In this document: positions 1 through 8,534 of the stretch, in pieces | How positions within the stretch are numbered: the stretch's first letter is position 1 | Layout: each line of letters starts with the position of its first letter | Assembly (NCBI RefSeq): GCF_016921115.1 | Contig: NZ_JAFFZS010000007.1 | Location: 124,001-188,000 of the forward strand | DNA: 64,000 nt | Direction of reading: 5' to 3' | DNA from: Streptomyces actuosus | GTDB taxonomy: Bacteria; Actinomycetota; Actinomycetes; Streptomycetales; Streptomycetaceae | Program-made: the position numbers and the translations under genes | The notes under the pieces: model-generated | What the model was told of the DNA's origin: nothing | The model's database searches: none | What the model saw: the letters and a program-made list of their open reading frames with translations, nothing else

Positions 1-141
1 GGACTCGCCGAATACGCCGCCGTTCGGGGGGAGTTCCTCACCGGTACTCCGCCCACGAGCTTGACCGTCGAGGTGCCGCGGCTGTTCCGGTCGGAGGCAC
101 AGATCGAGATCGAGGTGGTCGCGGCACCGGCCGGCGGGTGA
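1..141 (+). CDS. RidA-family protein, C-terminal fragment (runs off the left edge)
   Basis: The first 46 codons are open from base 1 to a TGA at 139-141. They end in a stretch rich in V/I/E (LTVEVPRLFRSEAQIEIEVV) that is characteristic of the last strand and helix of RidA/YjgF/L-PSP proteins. These are small trimeric enamine/imine deaminases of the cytoplasm; the arginine and the IEIE strand are at the usual place. The start and the first two thirds lie outside the window, so the substrate class cannot be assigned. The stop overlaps a possible GTG start of the next gene by 3 bases, suggesting a two-gene operon. Confidence 0.7.
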   Translation, partial: GLAEYAAVRGEFLTGTPPTSLTVEVPRLFRSEAQIEIEVVAAPAGG

Positions 142-491
142 TACTGCGGATCATGAAGGCAGTCAGAGCAGTCAACCTGGGGGTCCTGTTCCTCGTCGAG
201 CTCGGCGCCGTCGCAGCCGCCGCCTACTGGGGTGTGACCCTCGACGTCCCCGCCGGGCTCGCCTGGCTGCTCGGGCTCGCCGCCCCTGCCGCACTGATCG
301 TGCTGTGGGGGTTGTTCGGCTCGCCCAAGGCGCCGTACCGCACCCGGGGAGCGGCCCGCACCGGCTTCGAGGTGCTGTGGTTCGGGGCGGGCGCGGTCGC
401 GCTGGCCGCCGCCGGAGCCGTCGGCTGGGCGGTCGCCTTCGCCCTCGTCTGCCTCGCGACCAAGACGCTGGCGGCCGCCTGGCGCCAGTGA
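138..491 (+). CDS. YrdB-like (DUF2568) small membrane protein
   Basis: A protein of up to 117 residues with four hydrophobic segments (about residues 12-30, 35-58, 75-92 and 95-112). The conserved features are an early VNLGVLFLVEL helix and a GFEVLWFGAGA helix. This is the pattern of the actinobacterial YrdB/DUF2568 family, integral membrane proteins of unknown function. GTG at 138 overlaps the stop of the RidA-like gene; an ATG at 153 (MKAVRAVN) is an equally good start and neither has a strong Shine-Dalgarno sequence. The overlap suggests translational coupling. No catalytic motif is seen. Confidence 0.7.
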   Translation: MILRIMKAVRAVNLGVLFLVELGAVAAAAYWGVTLDVPAGLAWLLGLAAPAALIVLWGLFGSPKAPYRTRGAARTGFEVLWFGAGAVALAAAGAVGWAVAFALVCLATKTLAAAWRQ

Positions 492-521
492 CCTCCGCCC
501 GCCGTCCCACCCTGCTCGGTC

Positions 522-585
522 GACCGGAAACGCGGCTGACCGCAAAGCGGCTGACCGGAAGACGCGGCTGACCGCGAACGCGGTT
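522..585 (+). repeat. Four imperfect ~16-bp tandem repeats
   Basis: Four consecutive units of 15-17 bp, each beginning GACCG and ending GCGGCT or GCGGTT, fill most of the gap between two converging genes. The units differ by 1-3 bases. Nothing shows a function; it may be slippage-derived filler. Confidence 0.6.
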
Positions 586-604
586 GCTCGGCCGCTCAGC
601 AACC
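582..604. terminator. Hairpin between converging yrdB-like and tetR genes
   Basis: GGTTGCT (582-588) and AGCAACC (598-604) form a perfect 7-bp stem with a 9-base loop. The right arm covers the TetR stop codon. It lies where two converging transcripts end, so a weak bidirectional terminator is plausible. There is no U tract. Confidence 0.45.
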
Positions 605-1171
605 CCGCTGGTCGACGTGCTCGCCCAGCAGCAGCAGGAAGTCCCGGAACGCTGCCGGCATGTCCACCGACTCCGGGTCCAGCAGCCACTGGTACTGGAG
701 CCCGTCCATCACCGCCACCAGCAGCGGAGCCGTGCGCTCGGGGGACAGCCCGTTGGGCAGCCGGTCGCCGTACGCGGAACGCAGGACGCCCGCCATGGTG
801 TCCCGCACCCTGCGGTAGCGATCGGTGAAGTACTCGCGGGCCGGGTGTCCCTCCGTGACACTCTCGCCGAGCAGCGCCGAGAACGTCTGGATGATGGCGG
901 GCCGCATCGCGTTGTACTCGACGAGGGAGGTCAGCAGGTCGACCCGCCACCGGCTGTCCGGCACCGCGTCCCACTGGTCGCGCTCCTTGAGCACGGCGAC
1001 CAGCAGCGCCTCCTTGGTCGGGAAGTGGTGCAGCAGCCCCTGCTGGGTCAGTCCCACCCGTTCGGCCACCGCGGCCAGGCTCGCACCCCGGTAGCCGCGC
1101 TCGGCGATCACCTCCAGGGCGGCCCGGACGATCTCCGCGCGTCGCTCCGCGCTCCTGACCCGTGCGCTCAT
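596..1171 (-). CDS. TetR-family transcriptional regulator
   Basis: 191 residues from ATG at 1171; upstream in-frame ATGs exist but the family normally begins with a short basic leader such as MSARVRSAERR. An N-terminal TetR helix-turn-helix spans about residues 8-55 (ERGYRGASLAAVAERVGLTQQGLLHHFPTK), with the usual AAVAERVGL recognition region and HHFPTKE. The C-terminal ligand domain is not recognisable by family. It is divergent from the GH3 glycosidase gene, and a 21-bp inverted repeat lies between them at 1200-1220. It probably represses the glycosidase and itself, with a sugar or glycoside as inducer (inference). Confidence 0.85.
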   Translation of the reverse strand: MSARVRSAERRAEIVRAALEVIAERGYRGASLAAVAERVGLTQQGLLHHFPTKEALLVAVLKERDQWDAVPDSRWRVDLLTSLVEYNAMRPAIIQTFSALLGESVTEGHPAREYFTDRYRRVRDTMAGVLRSAYGDRLPNGLSPERTAPLLVAVMDGLQYQWLLDPESVDMPAAFRDFLLLLGEHVDQRGC

Positions 1172-1199
1172 GCGGTCACCGTACGCCATACGACCCCTC

Positions 1200-1220
1200 G
1201 TCATATAACGGGAAGATGAC
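1200..1220. promoter_or_regulatory. Candidate TetR operator between tetR and GH3 gene
   Basis: The 21-bp sequence begins GTCATAT and ends AAGATGAC. The outer five bases of each arm (GTCAT / ATGAC) are perfectly complementary and one further inner pair matches. It is centred at 1210, 38 bp upstream of the tetR ATG and about 80 bp upstream of the GH3 ATG, a usual place for a TetR operator controlling a divergent pair. Confidence 0.5.
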
Positions 1221-1291
1221 AAAACCTACCGAGTCACAGGCGACGGGTGCACGATGGGGGACCGCACGGACGTCACCGAGGAGGCACCGCC

Positions 1292-3733
1292 ATGCCGGAG
1301 ACCCGGCCCACCCCTGCCGACGGGGACCGCGAGGCAGCCGTCGCATCCGCCCTGGGCGCGCTCGACCTGGACACCAAGACCCGGCTCCTGGCCGGGCAGG
1401 ACGTCTGGTCCCTGCCCGCCCTGCCGGAGATCGGCCTGCGGTCCCTCGTGATGTCCGACGGCCCGATCGGCGTCCGGGGCGCGCGCTGGTCCGCCGACGA
1501 CCCCTCCATCGCCCTGCCCTCCCCGACCGCGCTCGCCGCGACCTGGGATCCCGCGCTCGCCCACCGCGCCGGTGTCCTGCTCGCCCAGGAGGCCCGGCGC
1601 AAGGGCGTCCACGTGCTCCTCGCCCCCACCGTCAACCTCCACCGCTCCCCGCTCGGCGGACGTCACTTCGAGGCCTACAGCGAGGACCCGTACCTGACCG
1701 GTGCCATCGGCGCCGGCTACGTGCGGGGTGTGCAGTCCGGCGGCATCGGCGCCACCATGAAGCACTTCGTCGCCAACGACGCCGAGACCGACCGATTCAC
1801 GGTCGACAACCGGGTGGGCGAACGTGCGCTGCGCGAGATCTACCTGGCTCCCTTCGAGGCCATCGTCGAGCACGCCCGCCCGTGGGGTGTCATGACCGCC
1901 TACAACACCGTCAACGGCACGACCATGACCGAGCACCACCATCTGGTGAACGAGGTGCTGCGCGGAGAATGGGGCTTCGACGGCTGCAACGTCTCCGACT
2001 GGACGGCCGCCCGCTCCACCGTCGGTGCCGTCGAGGGCGGCCTCGACATCGCCATGCCGGGGCCGCGGACCGTCTACGGTGAGGCGCTCGCCCGGGCCGT
2101 CCGGGACGGCCTCGTCCAGGAGAGCACCGTCGACGAGGCCGTGCGCAACGTCCTGCGGCTCGCCGCCCGCGTCGGCGTCCTGGAAGGCGCCGCACCGGCC
2201 GTCGCCGAGCCGCCCGCACTCGTCGACGGCCCCGCGCTCGCCCGCGAGATCGCCCGCCGCTCCTTCGTCCTGCTGCGCAACGAAAGCGGCGCCCTCCCGC
2301 TCAGGCCCGGCACGGTCGCGCTGATCGGAGCCGCCGCCCGTGACGCCCGCGTCCTCGGCGGCGGCTCCGCCACCGTCTTCCCCTCCCGTGTCGTCTCCCC
2401 GCTCGACGGCCTCACCGCGGCCCTGCCCGAGGGCAGCCTCAGCTACTGCGTCGGCGCCGACCCCGCCCCCGAACTCGCCGTCGCCCAGTACGGTTTCGAG
2501 CTGCGCGCGGTCTGCCGGGACGCCGGCGGCGACGTCGTCGGTGCCCGCTCCGCCCCGAGCGGGCAGATCCAGTGGACGGGCACCGACCTGCCCGAGGGCG
2601 TCACCGGCGCCGCCCTCCACACCGTCGAGCTGACCGGCACCTTCACGCCCCGCGCGACCGGTTTGCACACCTTCGGCATCAAGGGCGCCGGAGCCTTCAC
2701 CCTGACCGTCGCCGGCACGACGCACTACGACGGTGTCCAGCTCCCCGCCGACGACGGCGACCCCTTCGAGGCGTTCTTCGGTGCCCCGGTCGCCCGCGCC
2801 CGGGTCGAACTGGCCGCCGGCGAACCGGTCGAGGTCTCCCTCGCCCACGTCCACGACCTCCCGGCGGAGGTCCCCATCGAGGTCGTCGCCTTCGCCCTCG
2901 CCCACCAGGAACCGCAGCGCGACGCTGACGAGTTGATCGCCGAGGCGGTCGAGGCCGCCCGCGCCGCCGACACCGCCGTCGTCGTGGTCGCCACCACCGA
3001 GCGTGTCGAGTCCGAGGGATTCGACCGCACCGACCTGCGCCTGCCCGGCCGTCAGGACGACCTGGTGCGCGCGGTCGCCGTCGCCAACCCCCGAACCGTC
3101 GTGGTCGTCAACTCCGGCTCCCCGGTCGAACTGCCCTGGCGGGACGACGCCGCCGCCGTGCTGCTCACCTGGTTCCCCGGCCAGGAGGCCGGCGCGGCCC
3201 TCGCCGACGTCCTGACCGGGGCCTGCGAACCGGGCGGCCGGCTCCCCACCACCTGGGGCTCACTGGCCGACGCCCCCGTCACCCGGGTCGCCCCGGCGGA
3301 CGGCCGGCTCCACTACGACGAAGGCGTCTTCATCGGCTACCGCGCCTGGGAGCGGCAGGGCCGCACCCCGTCCTACCCCTTCGGCCACGGACTCGGCTAC
3401 ACCGACTGGACGTACGAGTCCGTCGAGGCGCGGGGCACCACGGTGAGGATCCGCCTGCGCAACTCCGGCACGCGCACCGGACGCGAGGTCGTGCAGGTGT
3501 ACCTCGCGCCCACCGCGCCCGACGACACCCGTCCGGTACGCCGGCTGGCCGGGTTCGCGGGCGTCGAGGCGGCGCCGGGAGAGAGCGCCGAGGTCGTCGT
3601 GGAACTCCCGCGCCGCGCCTTCGAGATCTGGGACGAGACGGCCGGCGCCTGGACGTTTGTGAAGGGTTCGTACGAGATCCAGGTGGGGCGCTCGATCGCC
3701 GACCGCAGGCTCACCGCGGCCGTTAACGTCTGA
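1292..3733 (+). CDS. Family 3 glycoside hydrolase (beta-glucosidase type) with PA14 insert
   Basis: 813 residues from ATG 1292, which has GAGGAGG 7 bases upstream; a GTG at 1247 is in frame but lacks a ribosome site. Domain order is a GH3 TIM barrel (1-300), an alpha/beta sandwich (about 315-690) interrupted by a PA14 carbohydrate-binding insert (about 380-515), and a C-terminal fibronectin-III-like domain (700-805). The catalytic nucleophile is Asp236 in the GFDGCNVSDW motif; KHFVAND lies in the barrel. There is no signal peptide, so the enzyme should be cytoplasmic and act on imported beta-linked oligosaccharides or glycosides. The insert is typical of BglX-like beta-glucosidases. The adjacent TetR gene is a likely regulator. 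Confidence 0.93.
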   Translation: MPETRPTPADGDREAAVASALGALDLDTKTRLLAGQDVWSLPALPEIGLRSLVMSDGPIGVRGARWSADDPSIALPSPTALAATWDPALAHRAGVLLAQEARRKGVHVLLAPTVNLHRSPLGGRHFEAYSEDPYLTGAIGAGYVRGVQSGGIGATMKHFVANDAETDRFTVDNRVGERALREIYLAPFEAIVEHARPWGVMTAYNTVNGTTMTEHHHLVNEVLRGEWGFDGCNVSDWTAARSTVGAVEGGLDIAMPGPRTVYGEALARAVRDGLVQESTVDEAVRNVLRLAARVGVLEGAAPAVAEPPALVDGPALAREIARRSFVLLRNESGALPLRPGTVALIGAAARDARVLGGGSATVFPSRVVSPLDGLTAALPEGSLSYCVGADPAPELAVAQYGFELRAVCRDAGGDVVGARSAPSGQIQWTGTDLPEGVTGAALHTVELTGTFTPRATGLHTFGIKGAGAFTLTVAGTTHYDGVQLPADDGDPFEAFFGAPVARARVELAAGEPVEVSLAHVHDLPAEVPIEVVAFALAHQEPQRDADELIAEAVEAARAADTAVVVVATTERVESEGFDRTDLRLPGRQDDLVRAVAVANPRTVVVVNSGSPVELPWRDDAAAVLLTWFPGQEAGAALADVLTGACEPGGRLPTTWGSLADAPVTRVAPADGRLHYDEGVFIGYRAWERQGRTPSYPFGHGLGYTDWTYESVEARGTTVRIRLRNSGTRTGREVVQVYLAPTAPDDTRPVRRLAGFAGVEAAPGESAEVVVELPRRAFEIWDETAGAWTFVKGSYEIQVGRSIADRRLTAAVNV

Positions 3734-3758
3734 TCCGGGACAGGTTCCCCCCTCGGGC

Positions 3759-3794
3759 AGCCCCGGTCCGGAACCTGACCTCCGGACCGGGGCT
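3759..3794. terminator. Strong bidirectional terminator hairpin
   Basis: AGCCCCGGTCCGGA (3759-3772) pairs perfectly with TCCGGACCGGGGCT (3781-3794) around an 8-base loop, a 14-bp GC-rich stem. It lies between the end of the GH3 gene and the end of galM, so it can serve both. Confidence 0.85.
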
Positions 3795-3887
3795 CGTGAG
3801 CGCACGCCCGCTCTCCGCTGCCGCGACCGGAGAAGGGCACCGACCTCCGACGGCGGAGCGTCCGGAGCCCGGGGGCCGTGCCAGGCC

Positions 3888-4862
3888 TCAGCGCGCCCCG
3901 AACCGGTAGACCGTCTCCGAACGGTACGTCCCGCCCGGCCGGAGCACCGTGCTCGGGAAACCGGGCCGGTTCGGGGAGTCGGGGAAGTGCTGCGTCTCCA
4001 GCGCGACGCCCTGCCCCGGCGCGAACGGCTCGCCCAAGTGGTCGGCGGTGTACAGCTGGAGACCCGGCTCGGTCGTCGCCACCGTCAGCACCCGCCCGGA
4101 GACGGGGTCGTGCAGTTCGGCCACCTCGACGGGGGCCGCGGTGACGCCCTTGTCCAGCACGAAGTTGTGGTCGTAGCCGGAGTCCGCACGGCGGGTCGTA
4201 CGGAAGTCGAAGCGGGTGCCGGACACGTCCGCGAGTTCCCCCGTGGGGATCAGGTCCGGGCCGACCGGCGTGTAGCGGGAGGCCGCCAGACGCAACTCGT
4301 GCCCGGTGGCGGCGCGGCCGGAGCCGGACAGGTCGAAATAGCTGTGGTTCGTCAGATTCACCACGGTCGGCGCATCCGTGACCGCCTCGTACGCGACGTG
4401 CAGCGCACCTTCCTCGTCCAGGGTGTACGTGGCCGTGACCTCCAGGCGGCCCGGGAAGCCCTCCTCGCCGTGCGGGGAGATCCGGGTCAGGCGCAGGCCG
4501 TGGCCCACCGGCTCGACGTCCCACACGCGCTTGTCGAAGCCTCCCACGCCTCCGTGCAGCGAGTGGGCGCCCTCGTTGGGAGTGAGCGCGTACGTCCGCC
4601 CGTCCAGGGTGAAGCGGGCGCCCGCGATCCGGTTGGCGTACCGGCCGACCAGCGCGCCGAGATACGGCTCGGGACGGGCCAGGTAGCCGGCGAGGCCGGG
4701 GAATCCCAGCACGACCTCCCCGGCACGCCCCTCCCGGTCCGGGACCTGGACCGACTGCACGATCCCGCCGTACGACAGGACCCGCACACGGACGCCCGCG
4801 CGCTCCAGCGTCCAGCGGTGCACCGGACTTCCGTCGGAAAGCGTGCCGAACAGTTCGCTCAT
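3888..4862 (-). CDS. galM: Aldose 1-epimerase (mutarotase)
   Basis: 324 residues, normal for GalM. It interconverts alpha and beta anomers of glucose/galactose in the cytoplasm. Family motifs are present: GRYANRI (73-79), His100 in NEGAHSLHGG, His173 in NLTNHSYFDLSG and Glu289 in GVALETQHF, matching the catalytic His/Glu arrangement. It follows the SGNH lipoprotein gene by 10 bases. No clear ribosome site precedes the ATG, but a TAGTGT hexamer ends 7 bases before it, so a leaderless transcript is possible. With the nearby GH3 enzyme it fits utilisation of sugars released from glycosides. Confidence 0.92.
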   Translation of the reverse strand: MSELFGTLSDGSPVHRWTLERAGVRVRVLSYGGIVQSVQVPDREGRAGEVVLGFPGLAGYLARPEPYLGALVGRYANRIAGARFTLDGRTYALTPNEGAHSLHGGVGGFDKRVWDVEPVGHGLRLTRISPHGEEGFPGRLEVTATYTLDEEGALHVAYEAVTDAPTVVNLTNHSYFDLSGSGRAATGHELRLAASRYTPVGPDLIPTGELADVSGTRFDFRTTRRADSGYDHNFVLDKGVTAAPVEVAELHDPVSGRVLTVATTEPGLQLYTADHLGEPFAPGQGVALETQHFPDSPNRPGFPSTVLRPGGTYRSETVYRFGAR

Positions 4863-4872
4863 GCGGAAAACA

Positions 4873-5769
4873 CTAGGTCACGGGCTTCTCGGCGGTGACG
4901 GTGCGGTAGGCGATCTCCGCCAGCCGGGCCTGCCCCTCCCTGCTGGGATGGAACCAGTCCCAGTGGCTCAACTGGTCCGCGCCGAAACGGTAGTCGTGGA
5001 CGGCGCCGCCGTCGTAGCGGCAGTGGCGGTCCTCGGCGCACACCTCCTTCAGCACCTCGTTGTACGCCTCCACCCGTTCGTGCACCGCGTTGCGCCGCTG
5101 GTCGGCCGCTGTGTCCAGGGCGTCCGCGTCGCCCAGCATGGACGGGCAGATGCCGAGCTTCCACACCTGCTTGCCCAGCGGGTCGGTACGGCCCAGCGAC
5201 CACAGCCGCTTCAGGTCCGGCACACTCGCGACGTACACCTGCGCCTCGGGCGCCCGGGCCCGCAGGGTGCGCAGTGCCTCCTCGAACTGGCTGCGGAAGT
5301 CCGCCACGGACGTCATCCGCGACGTCGTCCGCCGGCACGCGTCGTTGGCGCCCGCCAGCACCGTCACCAACTCCGGCTTCCGGGCCGCCGCCTGCGCCAT
5401 CTGATCCGGCAGATCCGCCATCCGGGCACCCGTCACCGCGTAGTTCCAGCTGTGGCTGGCCGCCCGCGCTCGACCCAGCAGCCGCACGGCGAGGGAGTCG
5501 ACGGCCGTGCTGCTGCCGGTCGCCCAGGACACCTCCGGGCAGTCCGACAGCACCGAGCAGGCGTCGAAGCCGCGTGTGATGGAGTCGCCGACGGCCGCGA
5601 GCGAGTCCGGGCTGCGGTTCCAGGACGGCGTCGGCGAAGGCGTGGCTCTCCTCTGCCCGCCGGAGGCGCCCGGAGAGTCGCCACCGATCCCGTCGCACCC
5701 GGCGGCACCCAGCACGACGGCCGCCACGACGGCCGCCACGGCACGCCCGCGCTGGCTTCGCTTCCGCAT
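4873..5769 (-). CDS. Secreted SGNH/GDSL hydrolase, lipoprotein
   Basis: 298 residues from ATG 5769 (MRKRSQRGRA), which starts a basic n-region followed by a hydrophobic core and the lipobox LGAAGC. The mature protein is therefore predicted to be lipid-anchored outside the membrane. The SGNH blocks are clear: GDSITRG with the nucleophilic serine, a middle glycine (NYAVTGARM), GANDAC, and the terminal Asp-x-x-His in HWDWFHPS. Several cysteines suggest disulfides, as in Streptomyces SGNH lipases. Likely an esterase or lipase on extracellular lipids or acetylated glycans; the substrate is unknown. It is upstream of galM in the same direction. Confidence 0.87.
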   Translation of the reverse strand: MRKRSQRGRAVAAVVAAVVLGAAGCDGIGGDSPGASGGQRRATPSPTPSWNRSPDSLAAVGDSITRGFDACSVLSDCPEVSWATGSSTAVDSLAVRLLGRARAASHSWNYAVTGARMADLPDQMAQAAARKPELVTVLAGANDACRRTTSRMTSVADFRSQFEEALRTLRARAPEAQVYVASVPDLKRLWSLGRTDPLGKQVWKLGICPSMLGDADALDTAADQRRNAVHERVEAYNEVLKEVCAEDRHCRYDGGAVHDYRFGADQLSHWDWFHPSREGQARLAEIAYRTVTAEKPVT

Positions 5770-6027
5770 CCCCGGCTGATCCCCTCGGTCCCGACGGCAG
5801 AGCTTCCCCCAGCATGACAACGCCCGGGCGTTCCCGGTCGGTGCCGTGCAACGGCTCACACCCGTACAAGCGTCCCCCCGGGTGAATGGCGGGTGTTTCC
5901 GGGCCCCGGGACCGACGGTACGTCACACTCCTTGCGCCGCCGCACGGTAGCCTCGCCCTCAACGTGGCAGCCCTGCCGCCGCCGCTGTGCCCGCCCTGCA
6001 AGACGACCCGCCTGCCCGGAGGTCCCG

Positions 6028-6522
6028 GTGACGACACGTGGAGTTCTGTACGTGCACTCCGCGCCGCGCGCGCTGTGCCCGCACGTCGAGTGGGCCGTCG
6101 CCGGGGTGCTCGGCACGCGCGTCAACCTCGACTGGATCCGGCAGCCCGCCGCGCCCGGCACCTGGCGCTCGGAGTTCTCCTGGCAGGGCGAGCCCGGCAC
6201 GGCGTCCAAACTGGCCTCCGCGCTGCGCGGCTGGCACCTGCTGCGCTTCGAGGTCACTGCCGAGCCGTGCGCCACCGCCGAGGGCGAGCGCTACAGCTGC
6301 ACCCCCGACCTCGGGATCTTCCACGCCGTCACCGGCATCCACGGCGACATTCTCATCCCGGAGGACCGGCTGCGTGCGGCCCTGCTGCGCAGCCGGCGCG
6401 GGGAGACCGACCTGGAGGCCGAGATCTCCAAGCTGCTCGGCAAGCCCTGGGACGACGAACTGGAGCCCTTCCGGTACGCCGGGGAGGGCGCGCCCGTGCG
6501 CTGGTTGCACCAGGTGGTCTGA
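6028..6522 (+). CDS. DUF3145 conserved actinobacterial protein
   Basis: 164 residues from GTG 6028, preceded by GGAGG with a 5-base spacer. The sequence begins MTTRGVLYVHSAPRALCPHVEW and matches the DUF3145 family, nearly universal in actinomycetes and commonly next to the fatty-acid synthase genes, as here. There are no membrane segments. The ends of the protein are conserved (LLGKPWDDELEPFRYAG, VRWLHQVV). The function is not known; a link to lipid metabolism is inferred only from position. It converges on fabF. Confidence 0.85.
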   Translation: MTTRGVLYVHSAPRALCPHVEWAVAGVLGTRVNLDWIRQPAAPGTWRSEFSWQGEPGTASKLASALRGWHLLRFEVTAEPCATAEGERYSCTPDLGIFHAVTGIHGDILIPEDRLRAALLRSRRGETDLEAEISKLLGKPWDDELEPFRYAGEGAPVRWLHQVV

Positions 6523-6780
6523 CTCCCGCCGGGGCGAGGCGCGGGGCACCCGCGTGACCACCCCGCAGGCGGCACCGGCACCTGCGCGCCGCGGACGGCT
6601 GTTCCGCCTGCCCGCCGCCTGCCCGGGCGGGCGGCGCCCTCACCTCCCCACGCGGTGTCCCGCACCCCTCGCAGCCCCCGCCCCTCCTCCACGGGCCCCG
6701 CGCCGTACACCGCCGAGGCCCGTACACGCCGCACCGCGTGCGCAGGCCCGACACACCGAACGGCGCCGCGCACGACACGC

Positions 6781-6816
6781 CGAAGGCCCGGTCTCCTCTC
6801 GGAGGCCGGGCCTTCG
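6781..6816. terminator. Terminator of the fatty-acid synthase operon
   Basis: CGAAGGCCCGG (6781-6791) pairs with CCGGGCCTTCG (6806-6816), and the stem continues inward through CTCC/GGAG to a TCTC loop, about 16 bp in all. It lies 16 bases beyond the fabF stop and can also end the converging transcript. Confidence 0.85.
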
Positions 6817-6832
6817 CGCACGCTGCGGAGCG

Positions 6833-8098
6833 TCAGACCGTCCGGAACGCGAGCACCACGTTGTGGCCGCCGAACCCGAAGGAGTCGTTGAGCGCGGCGA
6901 TGCGGCCCTCGACGGGCAGCTTCCGCGCCTCGCCCCGGACGATGTCCGCGTTGACCTCGGGGTCGAGGTTGTCGACGTTGATGGTCGGCGGAGCCACCCG
7001 GTGGTACAGGGCCAGCACCGAGGCGACCGTCTCCACGCCGCCCGCGCCACCCAGCAGGTGACCGGTCATCGACTTGGTCGCGGAGATCGCCATGTGGTCG
7101 ACGTCGTCGCCGAAGGCCTTCCGCAGCGCCTTGATCTCACCGATGTCGCCCTGCGGGGTCGACGTCGCGTGCGCGTTGACGTGCACGACCTCGGCCGGGT
7201 CCAGGTCGGTGGCCTCGAGCAGGTTCTGCAGGGCCGCCGCGATGCCCGTGCCCGAGGGCTCGGGCTGGGTGATGTGGTGGGCGTCGGCGGAGATGCCCTG
7301 GCCGACGGCCTCCACGTAGATGCGGGCGCCGCGGGCCCGGGCGTGCTCCTCCGACTCCAGGACGATCACGCCGGCGCCCTCGCCGAGGACGAAGCCGTTG
7401 CGGTCGACGTCGAAGGGGCGTGAGGCGCCCTGCGGGTCGTCGTTGCTCTTGGACATCGCCATCATGTTGCCGAACGCGGCGATGGGCAGCGGGTGGATCG
7501 CCGCCTCGGTGCCGCCGGCGACGACGACGTCGGCGCGGCCGGTGCGGATCATCTCGATCGCGTAGCCGATGGCCTCGGCGCCGGATGCGCACGCCGAGAC
7601 GGGGGTGTGCACGCCGGCCTGGGCACCCAGCTCGATACCGACGTTGGCCGCCGGGGAGTTGGGCATCAGCATCGGCACGGTGTGCGGGGAGACCCGGCGG
7701 ACACCCTTGTCGCGCAGGATGTCGTACTGGTCGAGGAGGGTGGTCACGCCGCCGATACCGGAGGCGACGACCGCGCCGAGGCGGTGCGGGTCGACCTGCG
7801 GGTCCTCGCCGGCCCTGGCGGTGAAACCGGCGTCCTTCCAGGCCTCCTGAGCCGCGATCAGCGCGAACTGCGCCGAGCGGTCCAGCTTGCGGGCCTGCGG
7901 GCGAGGAATGATCTCACTCGGGTCGACGGCGATCTGCGCGGCGATGCGGACCGGCAGCTCGGCCGCCCACTCCTGTTCGAGCGGGCCGACGCCGGAACGA
8001 CCGGCGACCAGGCCTTCCCAGGTCGAGGCTGCGTCGCCACCCAGCGGTGTGGTTGCGCCGATACCGGTGACGACCACGGTGCGATTGGTCGGGCTCAC
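6833..8098 (-). CDS. fabF: 3-oxoacyl-[acyl-carrier-protein] synthase II
   Basis: 421 residues, typical KAS II length. It elongates acyl-ACP with malonyl-ACP in type II fatty acid synthesis. The catalytic Cys170 lies in VSACASGAEAI, the first histidine in VNAHATSTPQGD, and the lysine/histidine in ATKSMTGHLLGGAG. It is the last gene of the fabD-fabH-acpP-fabF cluster, separated from acpP by 85 bases, with a strong hairpin after it. In S. coelicolor the same order is essential and activated by FasR. Confidence 0.97.
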   Translation of the reverse strand: MSPTNRTVVVTGIGATTPLGGDAASTWEGLVAGRSGVGPLEQEWAAELPVRIAAQIAVDPSEIIPRPQARKLDRSAQFALIAAQEAWKDAGFTARAGEDPQVDPHRLGAVVASGIGGVTTLLDQYDILRDKGVRRVSPHTVPMLMPNSPAANVGIELGAQAGVHTPVSACASGAEAIGYAIEMIRTGRADVVVAGGTEAAIHPLPIAAFGNMMAMSKSNDDPQGASRPFDVDRNGFVLGEGAGVIVLESEEHARARGARIYVEAVGQGISADAHHITQPEPSGTGIAAALQNLLEATDLDPAEVVHVNAHATSTPQGDIGEIKALRKAFGDDVDHMAISATKSMTGHLLGGAGGVETVASVLALYHRVAPPTINVDNLDPEVNADIVRGEARKLPVEGRIAALNDSFGFGGHNVVLAFRTV

Positions 8099-8183
8099 GG
8101 GAAATCTTTCTCCAACGGATCAGAGGATCGAGCGGCGCCACCGCCGGGTGGCGGGGCCGGGGCTACCCGGCCGGAGCAGTGAC

Positions 8184-8432
8184 TCAGGCCTGGTGCTTGA
8201 GGATGTAGTCGGTCGCGTCACCGACGGTCTTGAGGTTCTTGACGTCGTCGTCCGGGATCTTGACGTCGAAGCGCTCTTCGGCGGCGACGACGACCTCGAC
8301 CATGGACAGCGAGTCGACGTCCAGGTCGTCGGTGAAGGACTTGTCCAGCTGGACGTCCTCAACCGGGATCCCGGCGATCTCGTTCACGATCTCGGCGAGA
8401 CCGGCGACGATCTCTTCCTGAGTGGCGGCCAT
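8184..8432 (-). CDS. acpP: Acyl carrier protein of fatty acid synthase
   Basis: 82-residue acidic protein with the phosphopantetheine site at Ser41 in DDLDVDSLSMVE. Four-helix ACP pattern throughout; it carries growing acyl chains between the FAS enzymes. AAGGAGC precedes the ATG by 6 bases. The position between fabH and fabF marks it as the fatty-acid rather than a polyketide ACP. Confidence 0.97.
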   Translation of the reverse strand: MAATQEEIVAGLAEIVNEIAGIPVEDVQLDKSFTDDLDVDSLSMVEVVVAAEERFDVKIPDDDVKNLKTVGDATDYILKHQA

Positions 8433-8534
8433 GTCGGCGCTCCTTCGTTGGTGTTCCTAGAGGGTGTGGCGCCCGCCGCCGCGGCGGCGGGAGGGCGTTG
8501 CCCGTATCGGACCGAATGATCCGGCACGGGGTGC

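Noticed and set aside
1226..2905. 559-codon minus-strand open frame opposite the GH3 gene
   Set aside because: Antisense to a well-supported enzyme; Gly/Asp/Val-rich without domains.
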